DNA of 64,000 bases from an archaeon (GCA_021819035.1 JAKASL010000001.1:620001-684000), one strand, 5' to 3'. Positions 1-8,379 are shown, numbered from the stretch's first letter. The notes: a model not told the origin generated them from the sequence alone. Numbers and translations are program-made.

Positions 1-225
1 GCCGCCTTCCTCAAGGAGGGGAACCAGTTCATGAACGCGACGGCCAAGCTCAACTTCGGGGTGGCCCTCAGGGACTTCGACCTGGCGTTCGAGGGGCTGT
101 CGGAGCAGGCCAGGCTCCACTCGTGGTTCTTCCTGATGAGGTCGGACCCCCTCTACGCGGACCTCGTCCGCGACCGCCGCTTCGCCGAGTTCAGCCGGAA
201 GGTCGGGATGCCCGCCCCGGCCTAG
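1..225 (+). CDS. C-terminal end of a TPR-type protein (5' truncated)
   Basis: The reading frame is open from the first base, so this is the 3' end of a gene that starts before the window. The 74 visible residues end with a pattern (LRSDP-like 'MRSDPLYADLVRDRRF' then a final 'KVGMPAPA') that closes many tetratricopeptide-repeat proteins, for example those fused to cyclase or transcription-factor domains. TPRs are protein-protein interaction scaffolds. Nothing can be said about the N-terminal domain. Its stop codon overlaps the stop of the convergent membrane gene on the other strand. Confidence 0.6.
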   Translation, partial: AAFLKEGNQFMNATAKLNFGVALRDFDLAFEGLSEQARLHSWFFLMRSDPLYADLVRDRRFAEFSRKVGMPAPA

Positions 226-647
226 GGGACGGCAGGCGGCTCCATTGACGCGCCCCTCCACGCCAGGTAGGACAGCGGGGCCCTCAGGGCCGCCCAGAGG
301 GACGGCAGGACCAGGACATAGAGCAGGAGCTGAAACTGGAGCCCTATCGTCGTCCCCGCCGCGGTGACCTGAAGGTCTCCCCCGTCGGTCACAAGCCACA
401 GGTAGGCTGCGCTGAGCAGGGCCGCGCCAGAGATGAAGGGGACGGACACCGCCATCCCCTGGAAGAAGGCAGCCCCTACGTCAAGGATGACGAAGAGCAC
501 CCCGAACTCAAACACGAAAGCGGGGATCGCGAGCGCCAGGTCAGGGACGACCCCGGAGAGGTACGCCCCCAAGTAGTATGGTATGACGATCCACAGCACC
601 ACGTTGGCCACCAGCGCGACACCCGCGCTGGTCACCCGCTTCCGCAT
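222..647 (-). CDS. Small integral membrane protein, unknown function
   Basis: A roughly 141-residue protein with about four hydrophobic segments and a short basic N-terminus (MRKR). I chose the ATG at 647 because a GGAGG-type ribosome site lies just upstream. An in-frame TTG at 671, overlapping the stop region of the upstream gene, would add eight residues. It follows the single-pass protein at 672-1148 almost without a gap, so the two are probably co-transcribed, perhaps as a membrane complex. I recognise no family motif. Confidence 0.65.
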   Translation of the reverse strand: MRKRVTSAGVALVANVVLWIVIPYYLGAYLSGVVPDLALAIPAFVFEFGVLFVILDVGAAFFQGMAVSVPFISGAALLSAAYLWLVTDGGDLQVTAAGTTIGLQFQLLLYVLVLPSLWAALRAPLSYLAWRGASMEPPAVP

Positions 648-671
648 CGTCACCCTCCGCCCGAAGGACAA

Positions 672-1148
672 CTAGGGGCCTCCTGGCGCCTTGACGAAGG
701 CGCCCAGGTCCACCCCGATGGTCAGCCCGGCGAACGGGACCAGTCCGATGGCCACCGTCCCGTTGATGCGCGCGCCGGGGGTCGCGAGGAACTGGCTGAC
801 GTCCGCCACGGCCATGCGGAAGTGCAGCACTCCTTCGCCGCCGGGAGGGACAGACACCTGGGCGGGCTGGCAGGAGACCCCCGGGGTCGGGGCGCATGAC
901 ACCGTGACGTTCAGGGTGTACATCCCCCTGTTGGGGACGGTGATGTTGATGGACACCACCTCCGCGGAGCCCTGGAGGGTGGCGCTCCCCACGGCGCGGC
1001 CCGGACCCGCCCCGAGCTCCGCCTTCAACCCCGTGTAGTCCTGGTAGGCGGAGTAAGCCACCGTACCGACCACCAGTATGACCACCAGCGCGACGGCCGC
1101 GCTCACCCCCCTCAGGGCCCACGCCCCCCTCGGTGTCCTCGTCTTCAC
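672..1148 (-). CDS. Single-pass membrane-anchored extracellular protein, unknown
   Basis: 158 residues from a GTG start preceded by AGGAGGG. One hydrophobic segment near residues 16-32 is followed by an outward-facing domain with several N-x-S/T sites and two cysteines (SCAPTPGVSC). The pattern is that of an archaeal secreted beta-sandwich anchored by its N-terminus. It sits between the asparaginase gene upstream (26 bp gap) and the small membrane gene downstream, all on the minus strand, consistent with one operon. No enzymatic motif is visible. Confidence 0.65.
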   Translation of the reverse strand: MKTRTPRGAWALRGVSAAVALVVILVVGTVAYSAYQDYTGLKAELGAGPGRAVGSATLQGSAEVVSINITVPNRGMYTLNVTVSCAPTPGVSCQPAQVSVPPGGEGVLHFRMAVADVSQFLATPGARINGTVAIGLVPFAGLTIGVDLGAFVKAPGGP

Positions 1149-1173
1149 CCACTGTCCCTCCTATGGCCCCGGG

Positions 1174-2085
1174 TCAAGGGTCCGGTCCGACGGCCGCGAC
1201 CACCCTCCCCTTCTGGTGGTCGAACCACGCCCGGCCCATCGCCTCGGTGTTGAAAGCCGCTCCCACCCTCCCCTTGAGGTCCACGGTGATTATCCCTGCC
1301 GTCCCCTTCCCCCTGACCTTCGTGATGTGCCCAATCGCCCTCGCCGCCGAGCGCTGGGCGTCGTCCGTCCCCATGAACTCGCACGCCTTCAGGCAGAGCC
1401 CCACCCTGATTATCTCCTCCCCTGTCCCGGTGGCGCAGGATGCCCCGAGCCCCGAGTCAGCGAACAGGCCCGCCCCGAGTATCGCCGAGTCACCCACCCT
1501 CCCGGGGAGCTTCATCCACGTCCCTCCTGTGCTGACCGCCGCGGCCGGGACCCCGTCCGACCCGAGGGCCACGGCGCCGACCGTGTCTCCTGCCTCGAAC
1601 CTGCGGACCGTGCGGAGGGGCTCCGAATATTTCGCCTCCCTCTGCAGGGCCTCGAACCTCGCAGCCACCCGCCTCGACGGGGTGAGCTCCTCCACTTCCA
1701 GGCCCGCGAGCCTGACGTAGTCCCTGGTCCTGTCCCCTACGACGAGGACGTGCTTCGTGTTCTCCATCACCCACCTCGCCAAGGTCACCGGGGTGTGGGT
1801 GCTTGTCACGTTCCCCACCCCCGCCCCGGCGAGCCCCTCCCCGCTCATGACGGCCGCGTCAAGCTCGACCTTCCCCTCGGCGGTCAGGTACGCCCCCCTC
1901 CCGCAGTTGAAGAGCCCGGACTCTTCCATGAAGCCTACGGCCGCCACGGCCCCGTCCAGGCCAGACCCTGACCTCATCGCAGCGACCCCTGCTTCCGCCG
2001 CGCTGATGAGCCCGGCGTAGCGCCTATCCGTCCTTCCGTACTTCCCGCTCCCCGCGCCTCCGTGGACGATGATCGTTGGTTTCAG
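1174..2085 (-). CDS. Isoaspartyl peptidase / type-2 L-asparaginase (Ntn hydrolase)
   Basis: Threonine-type Ntn hydrolase of the plant-type asparaginase family. These enzymes cut beta-aspartyl dipeptides and asparagine and activate themselves by cleaving before a conserved Thr. The N-terminal family motif IIVHGGAG, the GDTVGAVAL stretch holding the predicted nucleophile Thr, and the following STGG and PGRVGDS motifs are all present. The first ATG (1977) would delete the HGGAG motif. The only candidate start upstream in frame is CTG at 2083-2085, after a G-rich stretch and about 45 bp from the TATA-like box at 2127-2134. The CTG start is inferred; the family call is strong. Confidence 0.85.
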   Translation of the reverse strand: MKPTIIVHGGAGSGKYGRTDRRYAGLISAAEAGVAAMRSGSGLDGAVAAVGFMEESGLFNCGRGAYLTAEGKVELDAAVMSGEGLAGAGVGNVTSTHTPVTLARWVMENTKHVLVVGDRTRDYVRLAGLEVEELTPSRRVAARFEALQREAKYSEPLRTVRRFEAGDTVGAVALGSDGVPAAAVSTGGTWMKLPGRVGDSAILGAGLFADSGLGASCATGTGEEIIRVGLCLKACEFMGTDDAQRSAARAIGHITKVRGKGTAGIITVDLKGRVGAAFNTEAMGRAWFDHQKGRVVAAVGPDP

Positions 2086-2126
2086 CGACGTCCCACCCGG
2101 CGTCCTCCCGACCCCCGTATGAAAAG

Positions 2127-2134
2127 ATTAAAGC
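2127..2134 (-). promoter_or_regulatory. TATA-like box for the asparaginase gene
   Basis: On the minus strand this reads CTTTAATC, about 45 bp upstream of the inferred CTG start. The region between it and the plus-strand gene at 2171 is AT-richer than its surroundings and probably holds divergent promoters. Confidence 0.4.
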
Positions 2135-2170
2135 ACATCTTTGTCTTATGTCATGTAAGACACGCCCACT

Positions 2171-2461
2171 GTGACCATCAGAACCTCGGAGGAAGACAAA
2201 ATGCGCCCCGCCAATCGCGGCAGGATCTCCGACGCTGTCAGGGAGGCCGTGCGGAGGTGCTTGGGTTCAGGGGCATCGGACGAAGCCTTCCAGAAGATCA
2301 GGGCCCTCCACCTGAAGGACCGGGTGAGGACGCCTCCAGAGGAGATAGTGAGGATGATAAGAGAGGACGGGTACCATGTTAGTGGCAGATCGCAGCTACA
2401 TAGCAGAAGGGGTGCTCGTGGACGAAGCCCTGCTGAGGAGAGACGGCATGGTCGCTCCTGA
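2171..2461 (+). CDS. Putative antitoxin paired with PIN-domain protein
   Basis: 96 residues from GTG. The N-terminus (TIRTSEEDK, then GRISDAVREAVRR) resembles ribbon-helix-helix-type VapB antitoxins: a short beta strand followed by a helix with an 'SD.VREA' core. The frame runs 86 bp into the downstream PIN gene, longer than usual for TA pairs. The last ~28 residues (Arg/Ser-rich) may therefore be non-homologous tail, caused by a lost stop or a frame change. As an antitoxin it would bind the PIN toxin and repress its own promoter. Confidence 0.5.
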   Translation: MTIRTSEEDKMRPANRGRISDAVREAVRRCLGSGASDEAFQKIRALHLKDRVRTPPEEIVRMIREDGYHVSGRSQLHSRRGARGRSPAEERRHGRS

Positions 2462-2798
2462 CCTCGCCGTCTACGAGACCATGGGGGCGATCTGGAAGCA
2501 CCAGGCCCTACTCGGCAGGATATCGGACGGCCAGAGGTACCTCGCCCCCCTCGCTGACCTCGTACGGTCGAACTGGCTGGTCGCATTGAAGCCCGACGAC
2601 CGGCTGGCGGGAGAGACCTACGACCTGTCCGTGCGTTACCGCGCGCATCAGAGCGGCACCGTCTTCGTGGCGCTCGCGGCCATGACCGGGCTGGGGCTGA
2701 AGACCTTCGACCGGAACCAGAGACGGATCCTCGAGCGCGAGACACCCAGGAGGGGGGGCGCGAGGTCAGAGGGCCAGGTGAGAGGAGACCGGCGTTGA
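2376..2798 (+). CDS. vapC: PIN-domain ribonuclease, VapC-like toxin
   Basis: 140 residues. PIN proteins are Mg-dependent endoribonucleases; the first acidic residue (MLVADRS, D5), the helix acidic (DLAVYETMG) and the C-terminal TFDRN aspartate are visible. The usual central 'YD..YVALA' aspartate is absent: the segment reads HQSGTVFVALA, which could lower or abolish activity. It overlaps the upstream antitoxin candidate and ends in a TTGA overlap with the PadR gene, so all three may be one transcript. Confidence 0.65.
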   Translation: MLVADRSYIAEGVLVDEALLRRDGMVAPDLAVYETMGAIWKHQALLGRISDGQRYLAPLADLVRSNWLVALKPDDRLAGETYDLSVRYRAHQSGTVFVALAAMTGLGLKTFDRNQRRILERETPRRGGARSEGQVRGDRR

Positions 2799-3196
2799 TC
2801 AACGTCCCGAAGGGGGCGCTCAGGCTCGCTGCCCTCAAGATGCTCTCGGAGTCCTCGCTCTCCGGGACCGACCTCGCCAGCCAGATCCGCCGGGCCACAG
2901 GCGGAGAGTGGAGCCCAGGTCCTGGCTCGATCTACCTGATGCTCGGCGAGCTCCTGAAGAAGGGGCTGATCACCGAGCTCCCCAAGCGCGAAGGGAACGT
3001 GCGGAGGTACATCATCTCGGGGAAGGGGAAGGGGGAGCTCTCGCGGTTGGCGAAGGAGGCTGAGTCCGACGTGGCGCGGCAGCTGAGGCTCCTGGCGGTG
3101 TACTCCGCACTCGCCGGACGCCCTGAGCTGAAGGCCAGGGTGCTCGCGGCCGCGGGGTCCCTCGAGGGGGGCTCCAAGGCAGGGAAGGGCAACTGA
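2795..3196 (+). CDS. PadR-family winged-helix transcriptional regulator
   Basis: 133 residues from TTG, overlapping the PIN stop by 4 bp. Residues 9-75 show the PadR layout: a helical segment with LKMLSE and SGTDLASQI, the hallmark SPGPGSIYLMLGELLKKGLI recognition region, then a wing (EGNVRRYIISGKGKGEL). The C-terminal helices probably dimerise. PadR proteins usually repress a nearby promoter in response to small molecules or stress; the target here is unknown. Confidence 0.8.
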   Translation: MINVPKGALRLAALKMLSESSLSGTDLASQIRRATGGEWSPGPGSIYLMLGELLKKGLITELPKREGNVRRYIISGKGKGELSRLAKEAESDVARQLRLLAVYSALAGRPELKARVLAAAGSLEGGSKAGKGN

Positions 3197-3451
3197 CTCT
3201 CCGGGAGAGAAAGCCCGGATCGGAGGAAGGGGACGGGGGACGGCCTCGGCTCAGGGCGCCAGGCGGGGCGCGGGGGGCACTACGCAAAGTAAGCCGGTCA
3301 CCACGTCCCAGACCTCCGGCTACCGTCCTTATGCTCGTCTCCTTCGCAGGGACCATGACCGGTGCCATGGCCTACCGGAACGACTATCCATGCAGCCAGG
3401 GCCTGTAAGGTTCTCAGGGCCGTCGGCCGACCGTCCCCGCCCCGGCGCACG

Positions 3452-3459
3452 CTTTTATC
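3452..3459 (+). promoter_or_regulatory. TATA box for the Cys-rich small protein gene
   Basis: CTTTTATC, centred 26 bp upstream of the GTG at 3482, the spacing expected for a leaderless archaeal transcript. This supports the GTG start over the earlier in-frame ATG at 3362. Confidence 0.6.
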
Positions 3460-3481
3460 CCCTCCACGGCCACCACCGGTC

Positions 3482-3748
3482 GTGTCCCAGGACGCCAAGT
3501 ACAAGGTGAACATCTACCAGACGCCGAAGCCCAAGAAGGTCCCCAAGGCTGTCTCCGGCGAGCTGAAGGGGGCCGCGAGCGCGAAGGCGATCGCCCGCAT
3601 GAAGAAAGAGAGCGTGGACTGCCCGGTGGTGAAGAGGGAGGTGGCCTTCCTAGTCTGCTTCGCATGCCCTTCGTTCCTCCGCAGGGTCACCGGGACCGTG
3701 GACTGCGCCGGGGGACAGGGCCCCCCGCCAGAGTGGCTCCTCGGCTGA
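3482..3748 (+). CDS. Small conserved archaeal protein with Cys-rich C-terminus
   Basis: 88 residues. A basic, Lys/Pro-rich N-terminal half is followed by DCPVVKREVAFLVCFACPSF and a further TVDC, giving four or more cysteines spaced like a metal-binding knuckle. I recall similar short proteins from other archaea, but no function. The start is set by the TATA box 26 bp upstream. It stands alone between the PadR gene and a convergent membrane gene. Confidence 0.6.
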   Translation: MSQDAKYKVNIYQTPKPKKVPKAVSGELKGAASAKAIARMKKESVDCPVVKREVAFLVCFACPSFLRRVTGTVDCAGGQGPPPEWLLG

Positions 3749-3778
3749 CGTTGGACGTCCGAGGCCGCCCGGCAGGAG

Positions 3779-4096
3779 TCAGCCTTTCAGCAGGCCCACT
3801 GCCAGCCCTATGATGAACGTCAGAGAGGAGTAGGGGAGGTACCCAGCTATCCTGTTGGCGTACGCCGAGACGGCGCTCGTGGTCGCCCCCGACTTCACCA
3901 GCGCCGCCAGGGGGGTGATCACCTGGTTCGGCGTGATTATCCCCGCGGCTATCAGGAGTATCACTAGGACCACGAGGGCGATCCCCACCTTCAGGGCGTT
4001 CCTTACTATGTAGCCCACCACGAACCCGATGAGCAGGGGGATTATGGCGGCTGCTAGGAAGGTCGTGGACAGGTTCGGGAGGAGAATCGCGACCAC
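3779..4096 (-). CDS. Small membrane protein, unknown
   Basis: 105 residues with about three to four hydrophobic segments, including a Gly-rich C-terminal one. It may resemble small archaeal pore-like or FUN14-like membrane proteins, but I cannot assign it. The GTG start at 4096 lies 26 bp from a minus-strand TATA (TTCTTAAAT, 4118-4126), so the message is probably leaderless. Confidence 0.6.
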   Translation of the reverse strand: MVAILLPNLSTTFLAAAIIPLLIGFVVGYIVRNALKVGIALVVLVILLIAAGIITPNQVITPLAALVKSGATTSAVSAYANRIAGYLPYSSLTFIIGLAVGLLKG

Positions 4097-4117
4097 AGAG
4101 ACTGACCCGCGTCCTCC

Positions 4118-4126
4118 ATTTAAGAA
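4118..4126 (-). promoter_or_regulatory. TATA box for the 3779-4096 membrane gene
   Basis: Minus-strand TTCTTAAAT centred 26 bp from the GTG start at 4096. Confidence 0.6.
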
Positions 4127-4193
4127 CCTATGCCATTTTTCAGCCCGGGACGCCCCCGGGCGAAGGCGCCTCCGTCGATGCGCCGCCGAACAG

Positions 4194-4201
4194 ATTAAAT
4201 T
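4194..4201 (+). promoter_or_regulatory. TATA box for the PEF-type secreted protein gene
   Basis: ATTAAATT, which places transcription start near 4223-4226, where a GTG codon lies (4224). Confidence 0.55.
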
Positions 4202-4223
4202 GCCGACATACGGGGCTTCATCA

Positions 4224-5586
4224 GTGATTTATCTTTCATAGGACCAAGGTTGTCGCCTTCGCCCTCGTACTCCTCCTTGTCCCCCCCGCGTGCGCGACCG
4301 CCCTGGCCGCCGTAGCTTCGGCGCAGAGCCACGCTCTGGCGCCCCGCCCCCTCCAGCCAGGAGGCGGTCCGATCAACATCTACCTCGGCTACTCCGCTGA
4401 TCCCGCCCCGACAGGGATAGCTGACTACGGCATCATGAACAGCTCGGGCGTGGTCTCCGCCTACACAGAGAAGGCCACCAGCGTGACCGGGACGGCGCTC
4501 ATCAGCAGCATGCAGTCCACGGTGTCGAACCCGCCGCAGGGTTCGAGCCCCTACGGGGCAGGGCTGCAGCTGAACGTCGTCATGCAGGTCAACACCACCT
4601 CCTCTAGCTACGTCTATTGGCTGCAGAACACCGTGACGTTCTACACTAACAACGACACCTTCTACTACGTATCCAACGTCTGGAACTACTCCTCCTCTAG
4701 CGCGTCGATGAACGCGAACTACACGGCAGGCCAGGGTTCCGTGTCCCAGTCGGGGAACCAGTCCTTCTACGGGTACTCCACCAACGAGGAAGGGTACACC
4801 CTCCCCCTCGCCCTCGACATCCCGATCAACGTCTCCTACTCGGGGGACGCAGCCCGCGCCTCCTTCAGCTACCTGCAGGCCCAGGGGGGCGCCCCTCTGA
4901 CAGGGACCCCGTCCCAGTATGACGAAGTGACCATCACCGAGCCCCAGCCTGTCCAGTCTGCGGTCATACTGATCACAGGGAACGCGTACGCCCCCAACAA
5001 CGACTACTTCGACAGCGAGCTCGACTTCGGGGGCGACGCCAACGGGGCCAACGCCACCTACACATCCATGCACGCTGTGCTGAACATGTCGTACCTCCTC
5101 ACCGACGGCCAGTCAGCCCTCCCGCGCTCCGTCTATGAATTCGGGAGCGACACCGCCGAGGCCGCGACGAACCTCCAGACCAACCAGGTGAACGGGGAGT
5201 TCGTGGTCTCTCTGGGGGCTCTGAACTTCAGCACGAGCTACGTCCCGACGACCGAGACCGTTTCCAACACGACGACCACCGTCGCCGCCACGACGACAAC
5301 CACGTCGTCCGCGACCTCCACGCCCGCCGCCTCGTCGGTCACCAGCCTGACGTCCTCCACCTCCGCCAACTCGACCACCGCATCCACCTCAAGCGCCACC
5401 ACGACGGCAGTCACCACGACGTCGTCTCCGTCGCCTTCGACTACTTCGACCGCGTCGTCCACCTCGTCCGGGGGGATCCCAGAGTTCCCGTACGCCCCTC
5501 TGGCGACCTTCCTCCTTGTCGCCGCCCTGGCTGCGTCCTACTTCGTGGCGCGCCGCCGCCTCTCGTCGCCGTCCCTCCCGGCCTGA
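4224..5586 (+). CDS. Secreted surface protein with PEF-CTERM-like tail; 5' end frameshifted
   Basis: Exported protein of about 450 residues: signal peptide, beta-rich body with many N-x-S/T sites, a long Ser/Thr stalk (about 5240-5470), then IPEFP, a hydrophobic helix and RRR. That tail matches the PEF-CTERM type sorting signal that archaeosortases process. The main frame has no ATG/GTG/TTG before 4435, yet it encodes a clear signal peptide from about 4240 (TKVVAFALVLLL). The leaderless GTG at 4224, 26-30 bp from the TATA box, is in another frame and stops after five codons. Removing one base near 4237-4240 joins them into MIYLS-RTKVVAF. This may be a real frameshift or a sequence error. Confidence 0.7.
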
Positions 5587-5693
5587 AGCGAGACCGGTTC
5601 GCTTATGTCCATGACGAGCCACTAGTTGACGTTGCTGGATGGGCACTCTCCTGTTCGTTCTCTCTCGCGCAAGAACCGAAGGGGATCTGGCTG

Positions 5694-6057
5694 TCAGCAA
5701 TCCAGCCTGAGGGGCTCCTCGCTCTTCAGCATGACGTACGTCGCCCGCATCAGCCTGCGGGCCGCTGCTACGATAGCTCCTTCTCGCCTCTCATCCTGCT
5801 CACCCCCGCGCGGGTCGAAGACGGGTTGCTCGTAGACGTGCCTGATCCCCCTCCGGAAGAGCCGGTCCGCGATGGCCTTCTCCGAGCGGCTCCTGGCTCC
5901 TGACGACCTCCCCCCGAAGTGTCACCGAAGGACGGCCGTACCCCTTGCGATGAAAGGGACGAAACACGACGACAGAGGCCAGGGCGAGCAGGACCGGCGC
6001 GAGGAAGGGGGACGCAGCCAGCGCCAGCAGGAGGAGGAGGCCCCAGAGGAGTCTCAA
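5694..6057 (-). pseudogene. Frameshifted membrane-anchored nuclease-like protein
   Basis: The 5' frame (leaderless TTG at 6057, 26 bp from a TTAAG box) encodes two hydrophobic helices and then HRKGYGRPSVTLRG. The downstream frame encodes SRSEKAIADRLFRRGIRHVY, with EQPVF and a C-terminal LKSEEPLRLDC before the stop at 5694-5696. That start resembles endonuclease-fold domains beginning 'RS.gEk.IAd.L...GI.y.YE'. The frames meet at a G6 run (about 5921-5927); one G fewer gives a single continuous protein. Either the gene is broken, it uses a slippery site, or the run is miscalled. Confidence 0.5.
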
Positions 6058-6194
6058 CGCCACCAACAGCCGCCGGGACACTTAAGCACCAACGGACGCA
6101 GAGAAGTTGGTTGGGGCCTCCCGAAGGTCGTTCGAAAGAAGAGAAGCGGCGGATAGGGAAAACGCTGAAGGGCGGCGGTCCCGAGCCAGGCGGC

Positions 6195-6644
6195 ATGGAT
6201 GGCGCCAACTACCGCCCACGGAAGATGAACCTCGAGGCGCTGGTGGCGACGCTCGTCGGGGAGCATGTGCTGATGGGGGAAGGGCTCGCCAGGGCGCGGG
6301 AGGCTGCCTCCCGGAACGACTACGAAGCCGTGCGGACGGAGCTGAAGAAGCTGGACCCGGTGTTCAGGCAGCACATCGCCGACGAAGAGTCCCAGATCCT
6401 GGGGCTGCTGATCGGGGAGCTTGGAGCAAAGGGGGCCGCAGAGGAGATCAAGGTCTTCCGGCAGCACAGACCGATATACCTGCTGATGAAGAAGGCTGAC
6501 GAGCTCGCTTCCATGTCTGCCTCTGGGCTCGAGGCCAACCAAGCTGAGCTGAGAGACCTCTTCGACAGACATGCGAGGGCAGAAGAAGGGCGAGTCTTCC
6601 CGAGGGCGAGGTCACTATCGGCTGGACCGGCGGCGCGGGCGTAG
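6195..6644 (+). CDS. Hemerythrin-like (HHE) domain protein
   Basis: About 149 residues, all helical. It carries the His/Glu ligand pattern of HHE cation-binding domains: GEHVLM, RQHIADEE, FRQHRPIY and DRHARAEEGRVFPRA. Such proteins bind a di-iron centre and are linked to oxygen, NO or iron-redox sensing and repair. ATG 6195 gives the usual domain length; longer in-frame starts would add low-complexity sequence reading through the divergent gene. The gene stands alone, and its promoter was not identified with confidence. Confidence 0.75.
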   Translation: MDGANYRPRKMNLEALVATLVGEHVLMGEGLARAREAASRNDYEAVRTELKKLDPVFRQHIADEESQILGLLIGELGAKGAAEEIKVFRQHRPIYLLMKKADELASMSASGLEANQAELRDLFDRHARAEEGRVFPRARSLSAGPAARA

Positions 6645-6984
6645 GACAGAAAGACGTTCAAAAAAGAGAAGGGGCGGGGGAGGGACCACGTCCCTGGCCA
6701 TCGTCAACGGCGCAGCCACGCTAATCACGGTCGTCGCAGCAGGAGCGATCCCCTTCACCATGATCAGGGCGACCGACTTCACGTCCAAGAACACGCTCAA
6801 CATGAAGGTATTATTTGCCTTGGCGGCGCTGGCCATTGTCGTCACGCAGTATTTCAGGCCAGCTTCTCTTTCGGATTCTGACCAGTCCTGTTACAATCAG
6901 GGGAAGAAGGCAGGTCTTCTCGACCAGGCGGGGCCGAAGGCCCTTCTCAAACTCTGGCAGATTCTTCCAGGCTCTTCTTCTTGA
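6645..6984 (+). other. Possible remnant of a membrane protein gene
   Basis: An open plus-strand frame here (about 6675-6880) has GC-rich third positions and encodes two hydrophobic segments (AIVNGAATLITVVAAG and MKVLFALAALAIVV). It has no convincing start: its 5' part overlaps the hemerythrin gene out of frame, and its 3' part runs antisense into the permease gene. It looks like a gene fragment rather than a working gene. Confidence 0.3.
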
Positions 6985-8356
6985 GCTCCGGACCGAATAT
7001 AATCTCGGCGGCGGCGCCTACTAGCAACACCACCCCAGTGATGACAAACACAGGCAGGAGCCCGCCTACCGTTCCTATGAACGATGCCAGGGCGAAGGGC
7101 GCCAGTATGCCTCCCAGCCTCCCAAAGCCGACTGCGGTCCCCAGAGCGGAGCCCCTCGCCTTGGTCGGGAACATCTCACCAATCTGGGGATAGAGAACTC
7201 CTGCGGCAGCGTACACGAAGAAATACAGTATGATGAGCAGGGCGATGAAAGACGAGAATGAAATCGAAGTCACGATCAGCCCTATCACGATAGACAGGAG
7301 CCCGGCCACCCCGTACGAGATTGTTATGCCTGACCGACGGCCAACCGCGTCGAGGACGTAGGACATAACGAAGACCCCGAGGACTCCGGCGCCGGTTATG
7401 GTGGCGAGCAGCAGCGCCACCGTGGAGCCAGGGTAATTGAACACCTTGGTCAGTATCAGCGGAATCACAGAGAAAGCCGAGTAGTACGGCCAGGTCTCTG
7501 TGAAGTTCAGCGTCCATGCCAGGATCAGCCTGTTACGGTATGCCGTGAACAACCTGCCGTATCCCCCTGCCTCAGACCCCCCGAAGTCGATCTCGATAGG
7601 CTGCACCGGCGGGAGCGGCTTCCCCGCCTTCTTGGCCGATTCTTCGATCCTTTCGACCACCCTTGTCGCTTCCTCGGTCCTTCCCTTCGAGAGCAGGAAC
7701 CTGGGAGACTCCGGCAGTCCCACCCGTCCGATGAATATGGCCACAGCTATCACCACACCGACGAGGAATGCTGCGCCGACGGCTGTGGATGGAAGGAGGA
7801 CGGACAGCAGGAAGAAGGCGGTGAAGGAGGCGATGACGCCCCCAAGGTCGAAGAGCACGGCGTTTCCAGTCCCCGTGAAGAAGGCCCTAATCCTAGCAGG
7901 TGTGAACTCCTGGAGGGCCGAGATGGACGCACCGAACTCGCCGCCGACGCCGAAGCCTGTGATGGCCCTGAGAACTGCGAGGCTCGCGAAGTTCAGTGCG
8001 TTGGCCACGAACAGCAGCCCCACTATGACGTCACCTGCCATTATAACTGCTAGGCTCACCATGAAGAGAAGCTTCCGTCCGCGCGTGTCGGCCAGGTGAC
8101 CGAGGTATACGGCTCCGAAGAGCTCGCCTATCAAGAAGATCGGCGTGACGGAGAGGCTTTCCAGGGTCGTCAGGTGGAGGACGTGGGATATCACCCCCAG
8201 CTGCGAACCTGCGACGCTGACGCTGAAGCCTTCGAGGAACAGCCCGCTCCCCAGAATCAGGAGGATCCTATAGTGCCAGGATGTTGTAGGTAACCTGTCC
8301 AACCTCGGCAATAAATCGGTGCTTATCTTGCCATCTTCCCTTTTACCGGAAGACAA
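6947..8356 (-). CDS. Major facilitator superfamily transporter (sugar/organic-acid type)
   Basis: 469 residues with about twelve hydrophobic helices. The MFS loop 2-3 motif (GHLADTRGRK), the helix-4 region (GFGVGGEFGAS) and the post-helix-6 PESPRFLLSKG are clear. PESPR is typical of the sugar-porter and aromatic/organic-acid proton-symporter branches. Start TTG 8356 is 28 bp from a TATA box (8380-8389), so the mRNA is leaderless. It stands next to a block of dehydrogenases and hydro-lyases (9.4-19.3 kb) and may bring in their substrate. Confidence 0.85.
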   Translation of the reverse strand: MSSGKREDGKISTDLLPRLDRLPTTSWHYRILLILGSGLFLEGFSVSVAGSQLGVISHVLHLTTLESLSVTPIFLIGELFGAVYLGHLADTRGRKLLFMVSLAVIMAGDVIVGLLFVANALNFASLAVLRAITGFGVGGEFGASISALQEFTPARIRAFFTGTGNAVLFDLGGVIASFTAFFLLSVLLPSTAVGAAFLVGVVIAVAIFIGRVGLPESPRFLLSKGRTEEATRVVERIEESAKKAGKPLPPVQPIEIDFGGSEAGGYGRLFTAYRNRLILAWTLNFTETWPYYSAFSVIPLILTKVFNYPGSTVALLLATITGAGVLGVFVMSYVLDAVGRRSGITISYGVAGLLSIVIGLIVTSISFSSFIALLIILYFFVYAAAGVLYPQIGEMFPTKARGSALGTAVGFGRLGGILAPFALASFIGTVGGLLPVFVITGVVLLVGAAAEIIFGPELKKKSLEESARV

Positions 8357-8379
8357 CGCCCCACCAGCGGGGAGGCCGA

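Noticed and set aside
5238-5462. Minus-strand protein of Asp/Val repeats
   Set aside because: It is the antisense of the Ser/Thr stalk of the plus-strand secreted protein; composition is a mirror of ACC/ACG/TCC codons.
6615-6845. Minus-strand 76-residue hydrophobic frame
   Set aside because: Third-position composition favours the plus-strand reading; no promoter or ribosome site.
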